The position numbers were made by a program, and so were the translations under genes. This document shows positions 14,040-20,983 of a stretch of DNA of 41,356 nucleotides, in pieces. The DNA lies in assembly GCA_964545345.1 (NCBI GenBank), contig CAZJFE010000004.1:1-41356 (forward strand), in the 5' to 3' direction. This stretch comes from JAUSKF01 sp964545345 (GTDB lineage Bacteria; Patescibacteriota; Minisyncoccia; UBA6257; WO2-44-18). The notes under the pieces were generated by a model. That model was not told where the DNA came from. It saw nothing but the letters and a program-made list of their open reading frames with translations, and did not search any database. Positions within the stretch are counted from its first letter, which is position 1. Every line of letters starts with the position of its first letter.

Positions 14040-15902
14040 TTATCGCCCTGTTCCAAACAGGCAAATCTCAGGCCAGGGCTGGTAGATGCTGTTGAAGGTC
14101 TGAGTCTTTGTTCCCCCATTAGGATAGCGCACATCATAAGTCACATCCGCGGTAACACCTTTACGCGGAATTTCACTGCACTCCATCTGGCCGATCTTCA
14201 AATCCGCCGTTGGAATATACTTTCTGCTCGGCGCCGGTATTTCATCGGTGAGTACCGGTTTGGAAATCTCTACTGACCGTCCATCCCGTTGTCCGTACAA
14301 TTCAAATACCAGGTCACTACCTTCCACCTTTCCCTGTAAGAGAAGATAGTTGCCCGTATCGTTCACAAAACGGAAATCGGGATGCGGCCCATAAATAGTG
14401 GCGTCCAGCCCTGGTCCATAATATCCAACCACATACCGATGATTAGTTCTTTCGGTTATTGGTAATCCGGTATTTAAAGCTAGCCGAAAAAGCGTGGTAG
14501 CTAGCTGGCAAAGCCCACCGCCAAATTCCTTAATGCTTTTATTGTCTTTAATTACATACTCCTTTACGAAGCCCGCTTCTTCGTTGGTTTCACCTATGCC
14601 ATTTACTGCAGAAAACTCTTCACCCGGAGCGAGTAAAATACCGTTTAATTTAGAAACACCGACTTCAATATTATGGCGACGATCATTACTGCTTCCTTTA
14701 AAACTTGTTTTCGCGGAGCCGACTAAGTCCTTAATGCCGTAATTATCAACAATTTGCTTAGTTATCTGGGGATCGGCTTGGATAATTTCTATCGGAATTT
14801 CAATTAGCCCGGTCCGCGTCTGCACATCCACTTGTGAACCGGCTGATGTCAGCGCCAACAAAAGATTGGCGGTAGCGGCATAGAACTGCTGAACCGTGTA
14901 AACAACGCTCTCTACCTGCTGAATCGTTTTTTCTATATCCACCACATTCCCGGGTTTGCCTGGAATAATTTCCACAAGCTCGCCGCCGCGCATTTCAAAA
15001 CGGCTGTTACGTGGCGGGTCGTTAATTACCGGCGCGACTGTCCTGGCGAGAAAATTTTTTAACTTATCGTCATCAATACCGATTTCACCTTCTTTTTTGA
15101 TTGTCAGCCAGGTAGCAAGCGTTCGTCCGCTAACTCTCCACCGGCTACCCCGGTAGTGAAAAACGAGACTGGTCTCGTCGGCGACTTCATTGGCAAGTTT
15201 TAAAAATGGCTCAAGTTGTTTCTCGGTTATCGTCGGTGTCACCGTCACAGCCGAAAAAGAAATTAGGGAAGGATCAAGCGAGGCCAGTCGTTCATTAATA
15301 ATCGCCGCGATTTCCTCCACGCTACCGCTCTCACCGTCTTTTCCCTTCGCTATAGCCATGCGATCGCCGTCATATACAAATCTGGCCGGGACCGCGGCTT
15401 TAAATAAACCGCTGAGTTCACGGGATAAAAGCGACTGCAGGGCATATTTTCTCGTTGCTACAGGTAATTCAAAATTAGTACCAAAAATAAGAGCGGAGAG
15501 TTTGTTGAGCGGTTGTGTAAATAAGGGTCCCGAGCGACCAAACTTATAGGCCTTTTCGGTGACTTCTTCCCAATCCCCCAGTGAGAAATATTCCACCAAA
15601 TTATCAGCGGTTAGACCGCTGATTAACATCGGCACATGCACCTTCTTCTCGCCGTTACTGCTAGTTAAGGCAATTCGCAAGCCATCAATTGTTAATTGCT
15701 CGGTTCTATTTTTGAAATCGGCGAACACCTCCGCGTAGGTCTTACCGCCGACCGCCTCACCGGCAATGGCAACTCCAGGATAAAAACGGCCAATATATTG
15801 CGATTCAAGAAACACCCAGCCGACAAAAACCAGCAGTATGGATGCCAAGACCCCAGCTGTGTGCTTCTTATAGTCCTTCCATATTATGCTCCAAATACTC
15901 AT
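14040..15902 (-). CDS. VanW family protein with YoaR-like peptidoglycan-binding repeats
   Basis: This 620-residue protein has one N-terminal membrane helix (TAGVLASILLVFVGWVFL). A large outside region follows with two PG_binding_4-like (YoaR) segments, starting at G-V-A-I-A-G-E-A-V-G-G-K-T and again in the middle (G-K-P-G-N-V-V-D). The VanW domain is at about residues 400-545: T-S-F-K-G-S-S-N-D-R-R-H-N-I-E-V-G, L-A-P-G-E-E-F-S-A-V-N-G-I-G, E-F-G-G-G-L-C-Q-L-A-T-T-L-F, and N-H-R-Y-V-V-G-Y-Y-G-P-G-L-D-A-T-I-Y. The family is linked to envelope and vancomycin-resistance loci with an unclear biochemical role. It is transcribed ahead of the WEFAH membrane protein. Confidence 0.92.
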   Translation of the reverse strand: MSIWSIIWKDYKKHTAGVLASILLVFVGWVFLESQYIGRFYPGVAIAGEAVGGKTYAEVFADFKNRTEQLTIDGLRIALTSSNGEKKVHVPMLISGLTADNLVEYFSLGDWEEVTEKAYKFGRSGPLFTQPLNKLSALIFGTNFELPVATRKYALQSLLSRELSGLFKAAVPARFVYDGDRMAIAKGKDGESGSVEEIAAIINERLASLDPSLISFSAVTVTPTITEKQLEPFLKLANEVADETSLVFHYRGSRWRVSGRTLATWLTIKKEGEIGIDDDKLKNFLARTVAPVINDPPRNSRFEMRGGELVEIIPGKPGNVVDIEKTIQQVESVVYTVQQFYAATANLLLALTSAGSQVDVQTRTGLIEIPIEIIQADPQITKQIVDNYGIKDLVGSAKTSFKGSSNDRRHNIEVGVSKLNGILLAPGEEFSAVNGIGETNEEAGFVKEYVIKDNKSIKEFGGGLCQLATTLFRLALNTGLPITERTNHRYVVGYYGPGLDATIYGPHPDFRFVNDTGNYLLLQGKVEGSDLVFELYGQRDGRSVEISKPVLTDEIPAPSRKYIPTADLKIGQMECSEIPRKGVTADVTYDVRYPNGGTKTQTFNSIYQPWPEICLFGTGR

Positions 15903-15945
15903 CTATCTAAGATTACACTCTTTTGCCTCCCGGCGCTTACCTTGG

Positions 15946-15974
15946 TTGACATGGCCCTTATTTTGTGATAGAAT
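15946..15974 (+). promoter_or_regulatory. Consensus sigma70 promoter of the C39-like peptidase gene
   Basis: TTGACA (15946-15951), exactly 17 bases, TAGAAT (15969-15974). The ATG begins only 10 bases after the -10 box, so the mRNA is leaderless or nearly so. Confidence 0.85.
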
Positions 15975-15983
15975 AGGCATCTG

Positions 15984-16520
15984 ATGATACATTACGATAA
16001 CGTCCCGTTCTATTCGCAATTCCAGGATATCCCGCAAGTTGAGTGGCAAAGTTCTGCTTGTGGTATCGCGAGCATGGCAATGGCGATGGAATTCTATCAA
16101 CCAAAAAGCGTGTCAGTTCCTAAGCTGCTTTTGCAGGCGTTAGATTTGGGCGCTTACAAACCCGGTATCGGATGGAAGCATAAAGAACTTTCCGCTCTTG
16201 CTGAATTGTATGGTCTGACCGGAAAAAACTATGACTTTGCAAATCTTGATAATCAAACGGTTTTTAACCGGTTTAAAGACTTCATGAAAGTCGGACCGGT
16301 AATCGTATCAATTCACAACAAGTTCAACCCTAAAGCTACACTTGGGCATATTGTAGTGGTAACCGGTATGGCGGATGGAATGATTTTCTACCATGATCCG
16401 GCTTCCGGAAATAAAATAGAAAAGAAAATTTCTGAAAGCGATTTCTTGAAGGGCTGGAAACGGCGTTTTATTGTGGTGCGAGAAAAAACGATGGCAGAAA
16501 AAACAAAACCGGTCTTATAG
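15984..16520 (+). CDS. C39-like cysteine peptidase (Peptidase_C39_2)
   Basis: This 178-residue protein begins I-H-Y-D-N-V-P-F-Y-S-Q-F-Q-D. The catalytic Cys follows in S-S-A-C-G-I-A-S-M-A-M-A-M (about residue 26), the His in L-G-H-I-V-V-V-T-G-M (about residue 120) and the Asp in F-Y-H-D-P-A-S-G. This is the papain-fold C39-like set. No signal peptide is seen, so it acts in the cytoplasm unless exported by another route. The substrate could be a Gly-rich leader or a peptide cross-link. The promoter at 15946-15974 gives an almost leaderless transcript. It is divergent from the VanW gene. Confidence 0.88.
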   Translation: MIHYDNVPFYSQFQDIPQVEWQSSACGIASMAMAMEFYQPKSVSVPKLLLQALDLGAYKPGIGWKHKELSALAELYGLTGKNYDFANLDNQTVFNRFKDFMKVGPVIVSIHNKFNPKATLGHIVVVTGMADGMIFYHDPASGNKIEKKISESDFLKGWKRRFIVVREKTMAEKTKPVL

Positions 16521-16536
16521 CGCTACGCATAACTGC

Positions 16537-17571
16537 TTATTTTAGTAACATTGCATCACCGAAGGAATAGAAGCGGAACTTCTCTTTGATCGCTAAATGA
16601 TAAAGGTCAAGCAAACTTTTTTTGGATTTTTTGTTAGAGAGGAAGGCCTGCATCAACATCATCAGGGAAGTGCCGGACAAATGAAAATTAGTGATCAAAA
16701 CGTCAACGACTTTAAAATCATAGGGCGGTCGGATAAAAATTTGAGTGGAAGCTTTGCTAGCATCCGATTCTAAAGCTCGCGCAACCGTCGTCCCTACCGC
16801 CACGATCGACTGGTGTTTGCCCTTATATTTCCGAATTAAACTGGCGGTGGCGCGTGGAATACTGAAAAACTCTGTGTGCAATTTTCCGGTGGATAGATTC
16901 TTTTGAGAAATAGGGGCGAAAGTTCCCAATCCAACATCCAGAGTAACAAAAGTTTTTTTAATCCCCTCCTTCTCCAATTTATTGAGTAAGCGCGGAGTGA
17001 AATGCAGTGAGGCGGTTGGGGCGGCCACGGAAGCTGGCTTTTTACTGAAAACACTCTGATATTTTTCCCTCAACTGCCTCTCTGACAAACCGGAATTTTT
17101 TATATATTTCGGAATTGGCGTTGCGCCTTTTTTCTTCAATATCGCCAAAACTTCTCTAGCCGGGAAATTCGGCTGGAGATAGAAAACATTTTCCTCCTGC
17201 CGGACGACGTTGAAAGATCGGCTAGATCCTAAAAACAACTTCGCCCCAACCGAAACTTTTTTATTCACCAACGCCGGGATTGCTTCTTTCCCTCGCCACT
17301 CGTTCACTAAAAATAGAACCTCAATCTTCCCGCCGGTTTCTTTAGTAAGGACAACACGAGCCGGAATGACTTTTGTGTCATTCAAAACCAGCAGAGAGTT
17401 TGTTGGCAGATACTTATCCAGGTTAAAAAAATGATCAAAAATCACTAAATCTTTGGCGGTATCATACACAAAAAGCCGCGCCGCATCCCTGGGACTGGCC
17501 GGCCGTTTGGCGATCAGCTCTTCGGGTAGATCGTAAAAATATTCAAACTTCTTTATTTGAGAGTTTCCCAT
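16537..17571 (-). CDS. queA: QueA, tRNA ribosyltransferase-isomerase
   Basis: This 344-residue enzyme transfers and rearranges the ribosyl part of S-adenosylmethionine onto preQ1 at tRNA position 34, giving epoxyqueuosine. Family blocks are F-Y-D-L-P-E-E-L-I-A-K-R-P, S-L-L-V-L-N-D-T-K-V-I-P-A-R, Y-Q-S-V-F-S, S-V-A-A-P-T-A-S-L-H-F-T, L-D-V-G-L-G-T-F-A-P-I, and L-I-T-N-F-H-L-S-G-T-S-L-M-M-L. Length is normal. The queuosine substrates include tRNA-Asn(GUU), which is encoded at 18966. A queuosine-precursor transporter is at 33097. The start overlaps the upstream gene by 19 bases. Confidence 0.97.
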   Translation of the reverse strand: MGNSQIKKFEYFYDLPEELIAKRPASPRDAARLFVYDTAKDLVIFDHFFNLDKYLPTNSLLVLNDTKVIPARVVLTKETGGKIEVLFLVNEWRGKEAIPALVNKKVSVGAKLFLGSSRSFNVVRQEENVFYLQPNFPAREVLAILKKKGATPIPKYIKNSGLSERQLREKYQSVFSKKPASVAAPTASLHFTPRLLNKLEKEGIKKTFVTLDVGLGTFAPISQKNLSTGKLHTEFFSIPRATASLIRKYKGKHQSIVAVGTTVARALESDASKASTQIFIRPPYDFKVVDVLITNFHLSGTSLMMLMQAFLSNKKSKKSLLDLYHLAIKEKFRFYSFGDAMLLK

Positions 17572-17888
17572 ACGCCATCAACAAATCTCGCCGCAGATGT
17601 CCCACTGATAGGAAAACCGTCTTTGTAATATGTAACGTGAATCGCGCTTTGCGAACTTTGCATTTTTTTGGAGTGAATACCCTTCCTCATATATGAATAT
17701 TCAACTGTTTCACCATCTTCCTCGCCTAGAACGGTAACTTCTAATAGATAAACGCCTTTCTCATCTTCTAGTTTACGTACCGCGATATATTCTTTTTCGG
17801 TTAATTCTTGAAGCACCGAATATACTTCTTCGGAAGTTGGAACTCGCTCTGCCGATGACTCGGCCGGATTTGGAAAAGATTCTTTCAT
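17553..17888 (-). CDS. Hypothetical protein overlapping queA
   Basis: This 111-residue acidic protein has no recognised domain. Residues 20-35 look helical (SEEVYSVLQELTEKEY). The rest is strand-rich (VYLLEVTVLGEEDGETVEYSY, A-I-H-V-T-Y-Y-K-D-G-F-P-I-S-G-T-S-A-A-R-F-V-D-G-V-W). It ends inside the first codons of queA, so the two are translated from one message. A possible promoter has TAGAAT at 17902-17897 with a weak -35. Confidence 0.6.
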   Translation of the reverse strand: MKESFPNPAESSAERVPTSEEVYSVLQELTEKEYIAVRKLEDEKGVYLLEVTVLGEEDGETVEYSYMRKGIHSKKMQSSQSAIHVTYYKDGFPISGTSAARFVDGVWETLK

Positions 17889-17933
17889 TTGTAATCATTC
17901 TACAACAGAAAACCGAATATCTACATTACAAAA

Positions 17934-17954
17934 ACACCGCCATGTTGGCGGTGT
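17934..17954 (-). terminator. Intrinsic terminator after the gene at 17963
   Basis: ACACCGCC pairs with GGCGGTGT across 5 bases; TTTTTGTAATG follows on the minus strand. Confidence 0.8.
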
Positions 17955-17962
17955 GAGGTTAA

Positions 17963-18811
17963 TCAATGATTGTGTTTTTCGCCGAGCGCTCTGGCCACCG
18001 CCTCAAAGTAACCACCGAGCTCGCCAATATGCTTTGCAAGGTAGTCATCAGCGCCGGGAAATCCGAGGGCGTCCTCAATTGATCCCCCGCTAGAGCTGGC
18101 AATGCTCAAAAACCTATCTTTTTCAAACATCCCTAAGGAATGAAGAAGAAAGAAACAGGACCAAACCTGCATTCTTTCTCCTTTGGGATGAACATGGCCA
18201 TCCTGACTGATGTTGAGCACAACAAATTCATCAACGAAGATCTCTTTGTTACTACGAGATGGCTGTTCGGGCCTTTTCCGAGGATCAAACACCAGATCAA
18301 GTTCGAGAAAATTCCGAGTCTCGCTGAATTGGATAACTACCGCCTGTAACTTGAGGGCGGCATTGCGATGCCACGCATCCACTCCAGGCATCGGATTACA
18401 ACTACACGCCCAGATCTCCGGATTGAAAGCTACGATCATCTTTGCATCGGTGATGTTTCTAAGATCGTAGTCTACAGGATAACGAAGTTCTTTCGGGTCG
18501 TTGATGAGATGAACATTCTTATTGGAAGTCTTAGTCTTCGCGTCTGCTTCCGCAAATGCCCTCAACCCTTGAACAATCGGCTTCAGACTTCCGGCGAATT
18601 CACGAAGTTTACCCCGAACGACTACTAATCCCAGAAGGGCCTCAGCCGCTTCCACGCCCTTCTCCGCCTTAGTTCTGCCGTAAAAAGAATCTTTTACACC
18701 ACGAATGTAGTTCAGCCAAGAATCCACCTTTGAGTCAAAAATTTTGCTACCGAGAAGCCGATCCAGCGTCTCTAGCACAGGATTATTGACCACCCCAGCT
18801 TCTTTGGACAT
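17963..18811 (-). CDS. Hypothetical protein
   Basis: This 282-residue soluble protein has no recognised family. The first 110 residues look helical (LETLDRLLGS, SWLNYIRGVKDSF, EAAEALLGLVVVRGKLREFAG). The middle is mixed with C-S-C-N-P-M-P-G. The later part has strands (A-V-V-I-Q-F-S-E-T-R-N-F-L-E-L-D-L-V-F-D-P-R) and V-F-V-V-L-N-like segments. I chose the ATG at 18811 because AAAGGAG lies before it; the longer frame runs into the AT-rich promoter region. It is a single-gene unit with its own terminator. Confidence 0.65.
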   Translation of the reverse strand: MSKEAGVVNNPVLETLDRLLGSKIFDSKVDSWLNYIRGVKDSFYGRTKAEKGVEAAEALLGLVVVRGKLREFAGSLKPIVQGLRAFAEADAKTKTSNKNVHLINDPKELRYPVDYDLRNITDAKMIVAFNPEIWACSCNPMPGVDAWHRNAALKLQAVVIQFSETRNFLELDLVFDPRKRPEQPSRSNKEIFVDEFVVLNISQDGHVHPKGERMQVWSCFFLLHSLGMFEKDRFLSIASSSGGSIEDALGFPGADDYLAKHIGELGGYFEAVARALGEKHNH

Positions 18812-18888
18812 GCTAGCTCCTTTCAATTGGGCTGCGGAGACTTTAACACACCTTAACAATTTTGTAAATATGCTCAATTTTGAAAAAT

Positions 18889-18916
18889 TGGACAAATCAC
18901 AAAATTTTGCTAAAAT
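18889..18916 (+). promoter_or_regulatory. Promoter of the tRNA-Asn gene
   Basis: TGGACA (18889-18894), 16 bases ending in TTTTGC (extended -10), TAAAAT (18911-18916). Transcription should start near 18923, just before the leader hairpin at 18929. Confidence 0.7.
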
Positions 18917-18928
18917 AATAAGCAGTTC

Positions 18929-18957
18929 ATCCCACACATAACATTTATGTATGGGAT
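18929..18957 (+). repeat. Leader hairpin before tRNA-Asn, short form of the start-clamp repeat
   Basis: Arms ATCCCACACATAA (18929-18941) and TTATGTATGGGAT (18945-18957) pair over 13 positions with one C/A mismatch and a 3-base loop. The 5' arm shares TCCCACACATAACA with the 5' arm of the vanY leader at 27223. The upstream GCTAAAATAA box is also shared with that locus. Confidence 0.7.
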
Positions 18958-18965
18958 TAATACAT

Positions 18966-19256
18966 TCCGGAGTAGCTCAGCGGTAGAGCGTCCCGCTGTC
19001 AATTGGGCAGCTTTTCGCTGAAAGGCGAATTGAAAAATGAGGTGAAATCGGGGAAGTCCAGAAATGGATAATCCCGAGCCAAGCTCCGACGTAAGTCGGA
19101 GAAGGTGTAGAGACTATCCCGAAAGGGAGTAGCGGATCGCATCGCGATCCGGCGAAGCGCCTCACGTCCGCAGGGACGATGATATAGTCCACCCCTACTA
19201 GCAATAGAAGGACAAGTGTAACGGGAGGGTCCCAGGTTCGATCCCTGGCTCCGGAG
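18966..19256 (+). tRNA. tRNA-Asn(GUU), interrupted by a group I intron
   Basis: The exons are 18966-18999 (34 nt) and 19219-19256 (38 nt). Joined, they fold as a full cloverleaf. The acceptor is TCCGGAG/CTCCGGA, the D arm is GCTC-AGCGGTA-GAGC, the anticodon stem is TCCCG/CGGGA and the loop is CUGUUAA. The variable region is GGGTC and the T arm is CCAGG-TTCGATC-CCTGG. The anticodon is GTT and the discriminator base is G, as usual for tRNA-Asn. CCA is not encoded (CAG follows), so a CCA-adding enzyme is needed. The interruption falls between anticodon positions 35 and 36. A promoter lies at 18889-18916 and a terminator at 19263-19290. Confidence 0.95.
19000..19218 (+). ncRNA. Group I self-splicing intron (IC3-like) in tRNA-Asn
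   Basis: This 219-nt intron has the expected core. P1 pairs exon GCTGT (18995-18999) with intron GCAGC (19007-19011), giving the U-G pair at the 5' splice site. P4 is CGGG/CCCG (19049-19052, 19073-19076). P5 is TCCA-GAAA-TGGA. P6 is CTCCGAC-GTAA-GTCGGAG (19084-19101). The R segment GTGTAGAGACTAT and S segment GATATAGTCC form P7 (GACTAT 19112-19117, ATAGTC 19184-19189). P9 has a GCAA loop (CTA-GCAA-TAG). The last base is G19218. The AATCCCGAGCCAAGC string resembles the cyanobacterial tRNA-Leu intron group. No homing endonuclease is encoded. Confidence 0.93.
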
Positions 19257-19262
19257 CAGTTG

Positions 19263-19290
19263 ACAAAATACCCCAATGGGGGTATTTTGT
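19263..19290 (+). terminator. Hairpin after tRNA-Asn
   Basis: A perfect 12-bp stem (ACAAAATACCCC and its complement) with a 4-base loop, followed by TTCTAG. The U-tract is short, but stem and position suit a terminator or processing site. Confidence 0.7.
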
Positions 19291-19317
19291 TTCTAGTCCC
19301 TAAAACAAGGAGGAGTT

Positions 19318-19680
19318 ATGGCTACGGATGGTCCTGACCCCACGCCCTGCGATGACGAGATTTTCAGGAAAGGCACCAGCGTTGCCGTTCTGTCTGGCAG
19401 TTCAAACGCAATTGAGCGGTGGGTGCAAGCAGTAGCCAAAAAATCTAACGCAAGAGTGGACTGGCATTACAGCGGCGGAAGAGCCAACGTTTTGCATCTT
19501 GGCGACAAGAAAAGCAGGAAGCGTGTCTTTGAGGCAATCAATGACCTCCAGAGCGAACTGAAGGGCGACATCCTTCAGGTCGGTGGCCCGGGTCTTTACC
19601 GGGCCGGCGTAACTCCCGTCCCCGATGGCACGATTGCCGTAGACCCCGACTTCGGTCCCATCGTGAAAAAGAAAAAGTAA
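19318..19680 (+). CDS. Conserved hypothetical protein
   Basis: This 120-residue soluble protein has a conserved-looking core: VAVLSGSSNAIERWVQAVAKK, R-V-D-W-H-Y-S-G-G-R-A-N-V-L-H-L-G-D, then a helix and L-K-G-D-I-L-Q-V-G-G-P-G. The ends are low-complexity. I have seen similar unannotated proteins in Parcubacteria but know no function. The strand-helix-strand-helix order fits a small alpha/beta domain. AAGGAGGAG precedes the ATG. It has its own terminator at 19699. Confidence 0.7.
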   Translation: MATDGPDPTPCDDEIFRKGTSVAVLSGSSNAIERWVQAVAKKSNARVDWHYSGGRANVLHLGDKKSRKRVFEAINDLQSELKGDILQVGGPGLYRAGVTPVPDGTIAVDPDFGPIVKKKK

Positions 19681-19698
19681 GCTCTGCGCAACAACTTC

Positions 19699-19729
19699 AA
19701 CCCGCCTAACCAGCGGGTTTTTTATTTTT
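19699..19729 (+). terminator. Intrinsic terminator after the gene at 19318
   Basis: AACCCGC pairs with GCGGGTT across 7 bases, followed by TTTTTATTTTT. Confidence 0.85.
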
Positions 19730-19826
19730 CTAAATTGGGAATATAAATATACTCATTTTGCCGTTGTATAATGGTTCTGACGTCCTCTACAATCCGGAGC
19801 AGTTAATTTTGGTGCAAGTGACCTAT

Positions 19827-19870
19827 CTGCGTCCAATAATTTCTCAGAAAATAAGCTCATTTGGACGCAG
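19827..19870. repeat. 10-bp inverted repeat in a 266-base non-coding gap
   Basis: CTGCGTCCAA (19827-19836) and TTGGACGCAG (19861-19870) are perfect inverted copies around 24 bases. A TATAAT at 19767-19772 lies upstream without a good -35, and there is no U-tract after the stem. The rest of 19730-19946 holds no gene I can support. Confidence 0.5.
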
Positions 19871-19946
19871 TTAGGACACCGCCCGGCACCATATCAATTG
19901 CTAGCACTGGATAATCCTAACGTGTATTATTGAAAACAAGAGACAA

Positions 19947-20714
19947 ATGAAAAAATTGATCTGGATAGCGGGGATTCTTATTCTTCTTTCTGGCATCGGT
20001 TTTGTGGTTAGTTTGACGTCGAACGATAGCAAGGATATATCACTAGCGCAGATTAACAAATACGACTGGCTCTTGGGTTACAGAAAAAAACTCATCAATG
20101 TGAAACAAAAGAAGTGGGTCGGGCACTTGTTTGAAACAGCCATATTGTCCACAAACCAATATAAGACCGACGGCAATAAGGATATTAAATTTACCGACAG
20201 CGGGTTTTACGCGCCGAGCTATGCGATGCCGAGATCTAAATTGTTGGATGTAAATTTGAATCAAAAAATCAAACTCTCAATAGCTGGAACGTTTGAGGGA
20301 GAAACGAGGAGCTCCAATGATAGCTGTACTGGGCACTGCATCACGACTGAACAGTATAATTTTTCGGAGTTCGGAATTTATGTTATTGACGAAAGTGGTA
20401 ACCGGCAGGGAGTAAGGGTGCTCGGGACACGCGATAATATCATTCGTGGCAATACCCGAAATCAATATAAATTTACTTCTCTGACAGTGGAAAATACTGG
20501 CAAGGAAATTATTATAACGGATAGTAGTGGTTTCGCTCTTGCCTACAGTCCGGATTTTCGATATGTAACAGCAAATAGCAAGACGGAGGAAAACCGTGGT
20601 GGAGCTTATGGCAAACTAAATAAAAACGGAAAATGGTTTTTAGGCATTAACTGCCATGTGAACACCGTGGGTTACTGCAAGTTGGATATTAAGGATATAA
20701 AAATAAAACAATAA
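19947..20714 (+). CDS. Secreted or membrane-anchored hypothetical protein
   Basis: This 255-residue protein has an N-terminal signal anchor (MKKLIWIAGILILLSGIGFVV) and an extracytoplasmic beta-rich domain. Landmarks are L-N-Q-K-I-K-L-S-I-A-G-T-F-E-G-E-T-R, a C-T-G-H-C pair, and I-Y-V-I-D-E-S-G-N-R-Q-G-V-R-V-L-G. The end is N-G-K-W-F-L-G-I-N-C-H-V-N-T-V-G-Y-C-K-L-D-I-K-D-I-K-I-K. The end resembles jelly-roll carbohydrate-binding or LamG-like domains, but I cannot prove it. No Shine-Dalgarno sequence is seen. Its stop overlaps the next ATG (TAATG). Confidence 0.65.
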   Translation: MKKLIWIAGILILLSGIGFVVSLTSNDSKDISLAQINKYDWLLGYRKKLINVKQKKWVGHLFETAILSTNQYKTDGNKDIKFTDSGFYAPSYAMPRSKLLDVNLNQKIKLSIAGTFEGETRSSNDSCTGHCITTEQYNFSEFGIYVIDESGNRQGVRVLGTRDNIIRGNTRNQYKFTSLTVENTGKEIIITDSSGFALAYSPDFRYVTANSKTEENRGGAYGKLNKNGKWFLGINCHVNTVGYCKLDIKDIKIKQ

Positions 20715-20953
20715 TGCCCAAAAAGGGAGCAGTTCACTCACTGCCGAAGGATCTGCGAAAAGCTATTTCCTCTCATCCAACCACCAAAACAATGTGGAGC
20801 GATATTACTCCGCTCGCCAAAAACGAATGGATCTGTTGGGTTACATCAGGCAAAAAAGCGGAGACGAGGGATATTCGAATCGGTAAAGCTCTTTCAAAAA
20901 TGAAGGGTGGGATGCGTCGCCCCTGCTGTTGGGCCGGTTGCCCTCATCGTTAA
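20714..20953 (+). CDS. YdeI/OmpD-associated family C-terminal domain protein
   Basis: This 79-residue protein matches the C-terminal domain of the YdeI/OmpD-associated family: W-S-D-I-T-P-L-A-K-N-E-W-I-C-W-V, K-K-A-E-T-R-D-I-R-I-G-K-A-L, and the typical end G-M-R-R-P-C-C-W-A-G-C-P-H-R. Full-length family members are about 190 residues with an extra N-terminal domain; here only the last part is present. That short form is common in some phyla, so it need not be truncated. Function is unknown. It is coupled to the secreted protein by TAATG. Confidence 0.8.
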   Translation: MPKKGAVHSLPKDLRKAISSHPTTKTMWSDITPLAKNEWICWVTSGKKAETRDIRIGKALSKMKGGMRRPCCWAGCPHR

Positions 20954-20983
20954 AGCAGATACAAAATGCTGAAGAAATAAATC

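Noticed and set aside
18977..19276. 99-residue minus-strand ORF over the tRNA-Asn region
   Set aside because: It is antisense to the tRNA and the group I intron core, so it is a shadow.
19757..19886. A second intron-containing tRNA (TGCCG...CGGCACCA with a GTATAATGG-like D arm)
   Set aside because: The acceptor pairs only over four or five bases and no T arm (TTCRA) or anticodon stem can be found.
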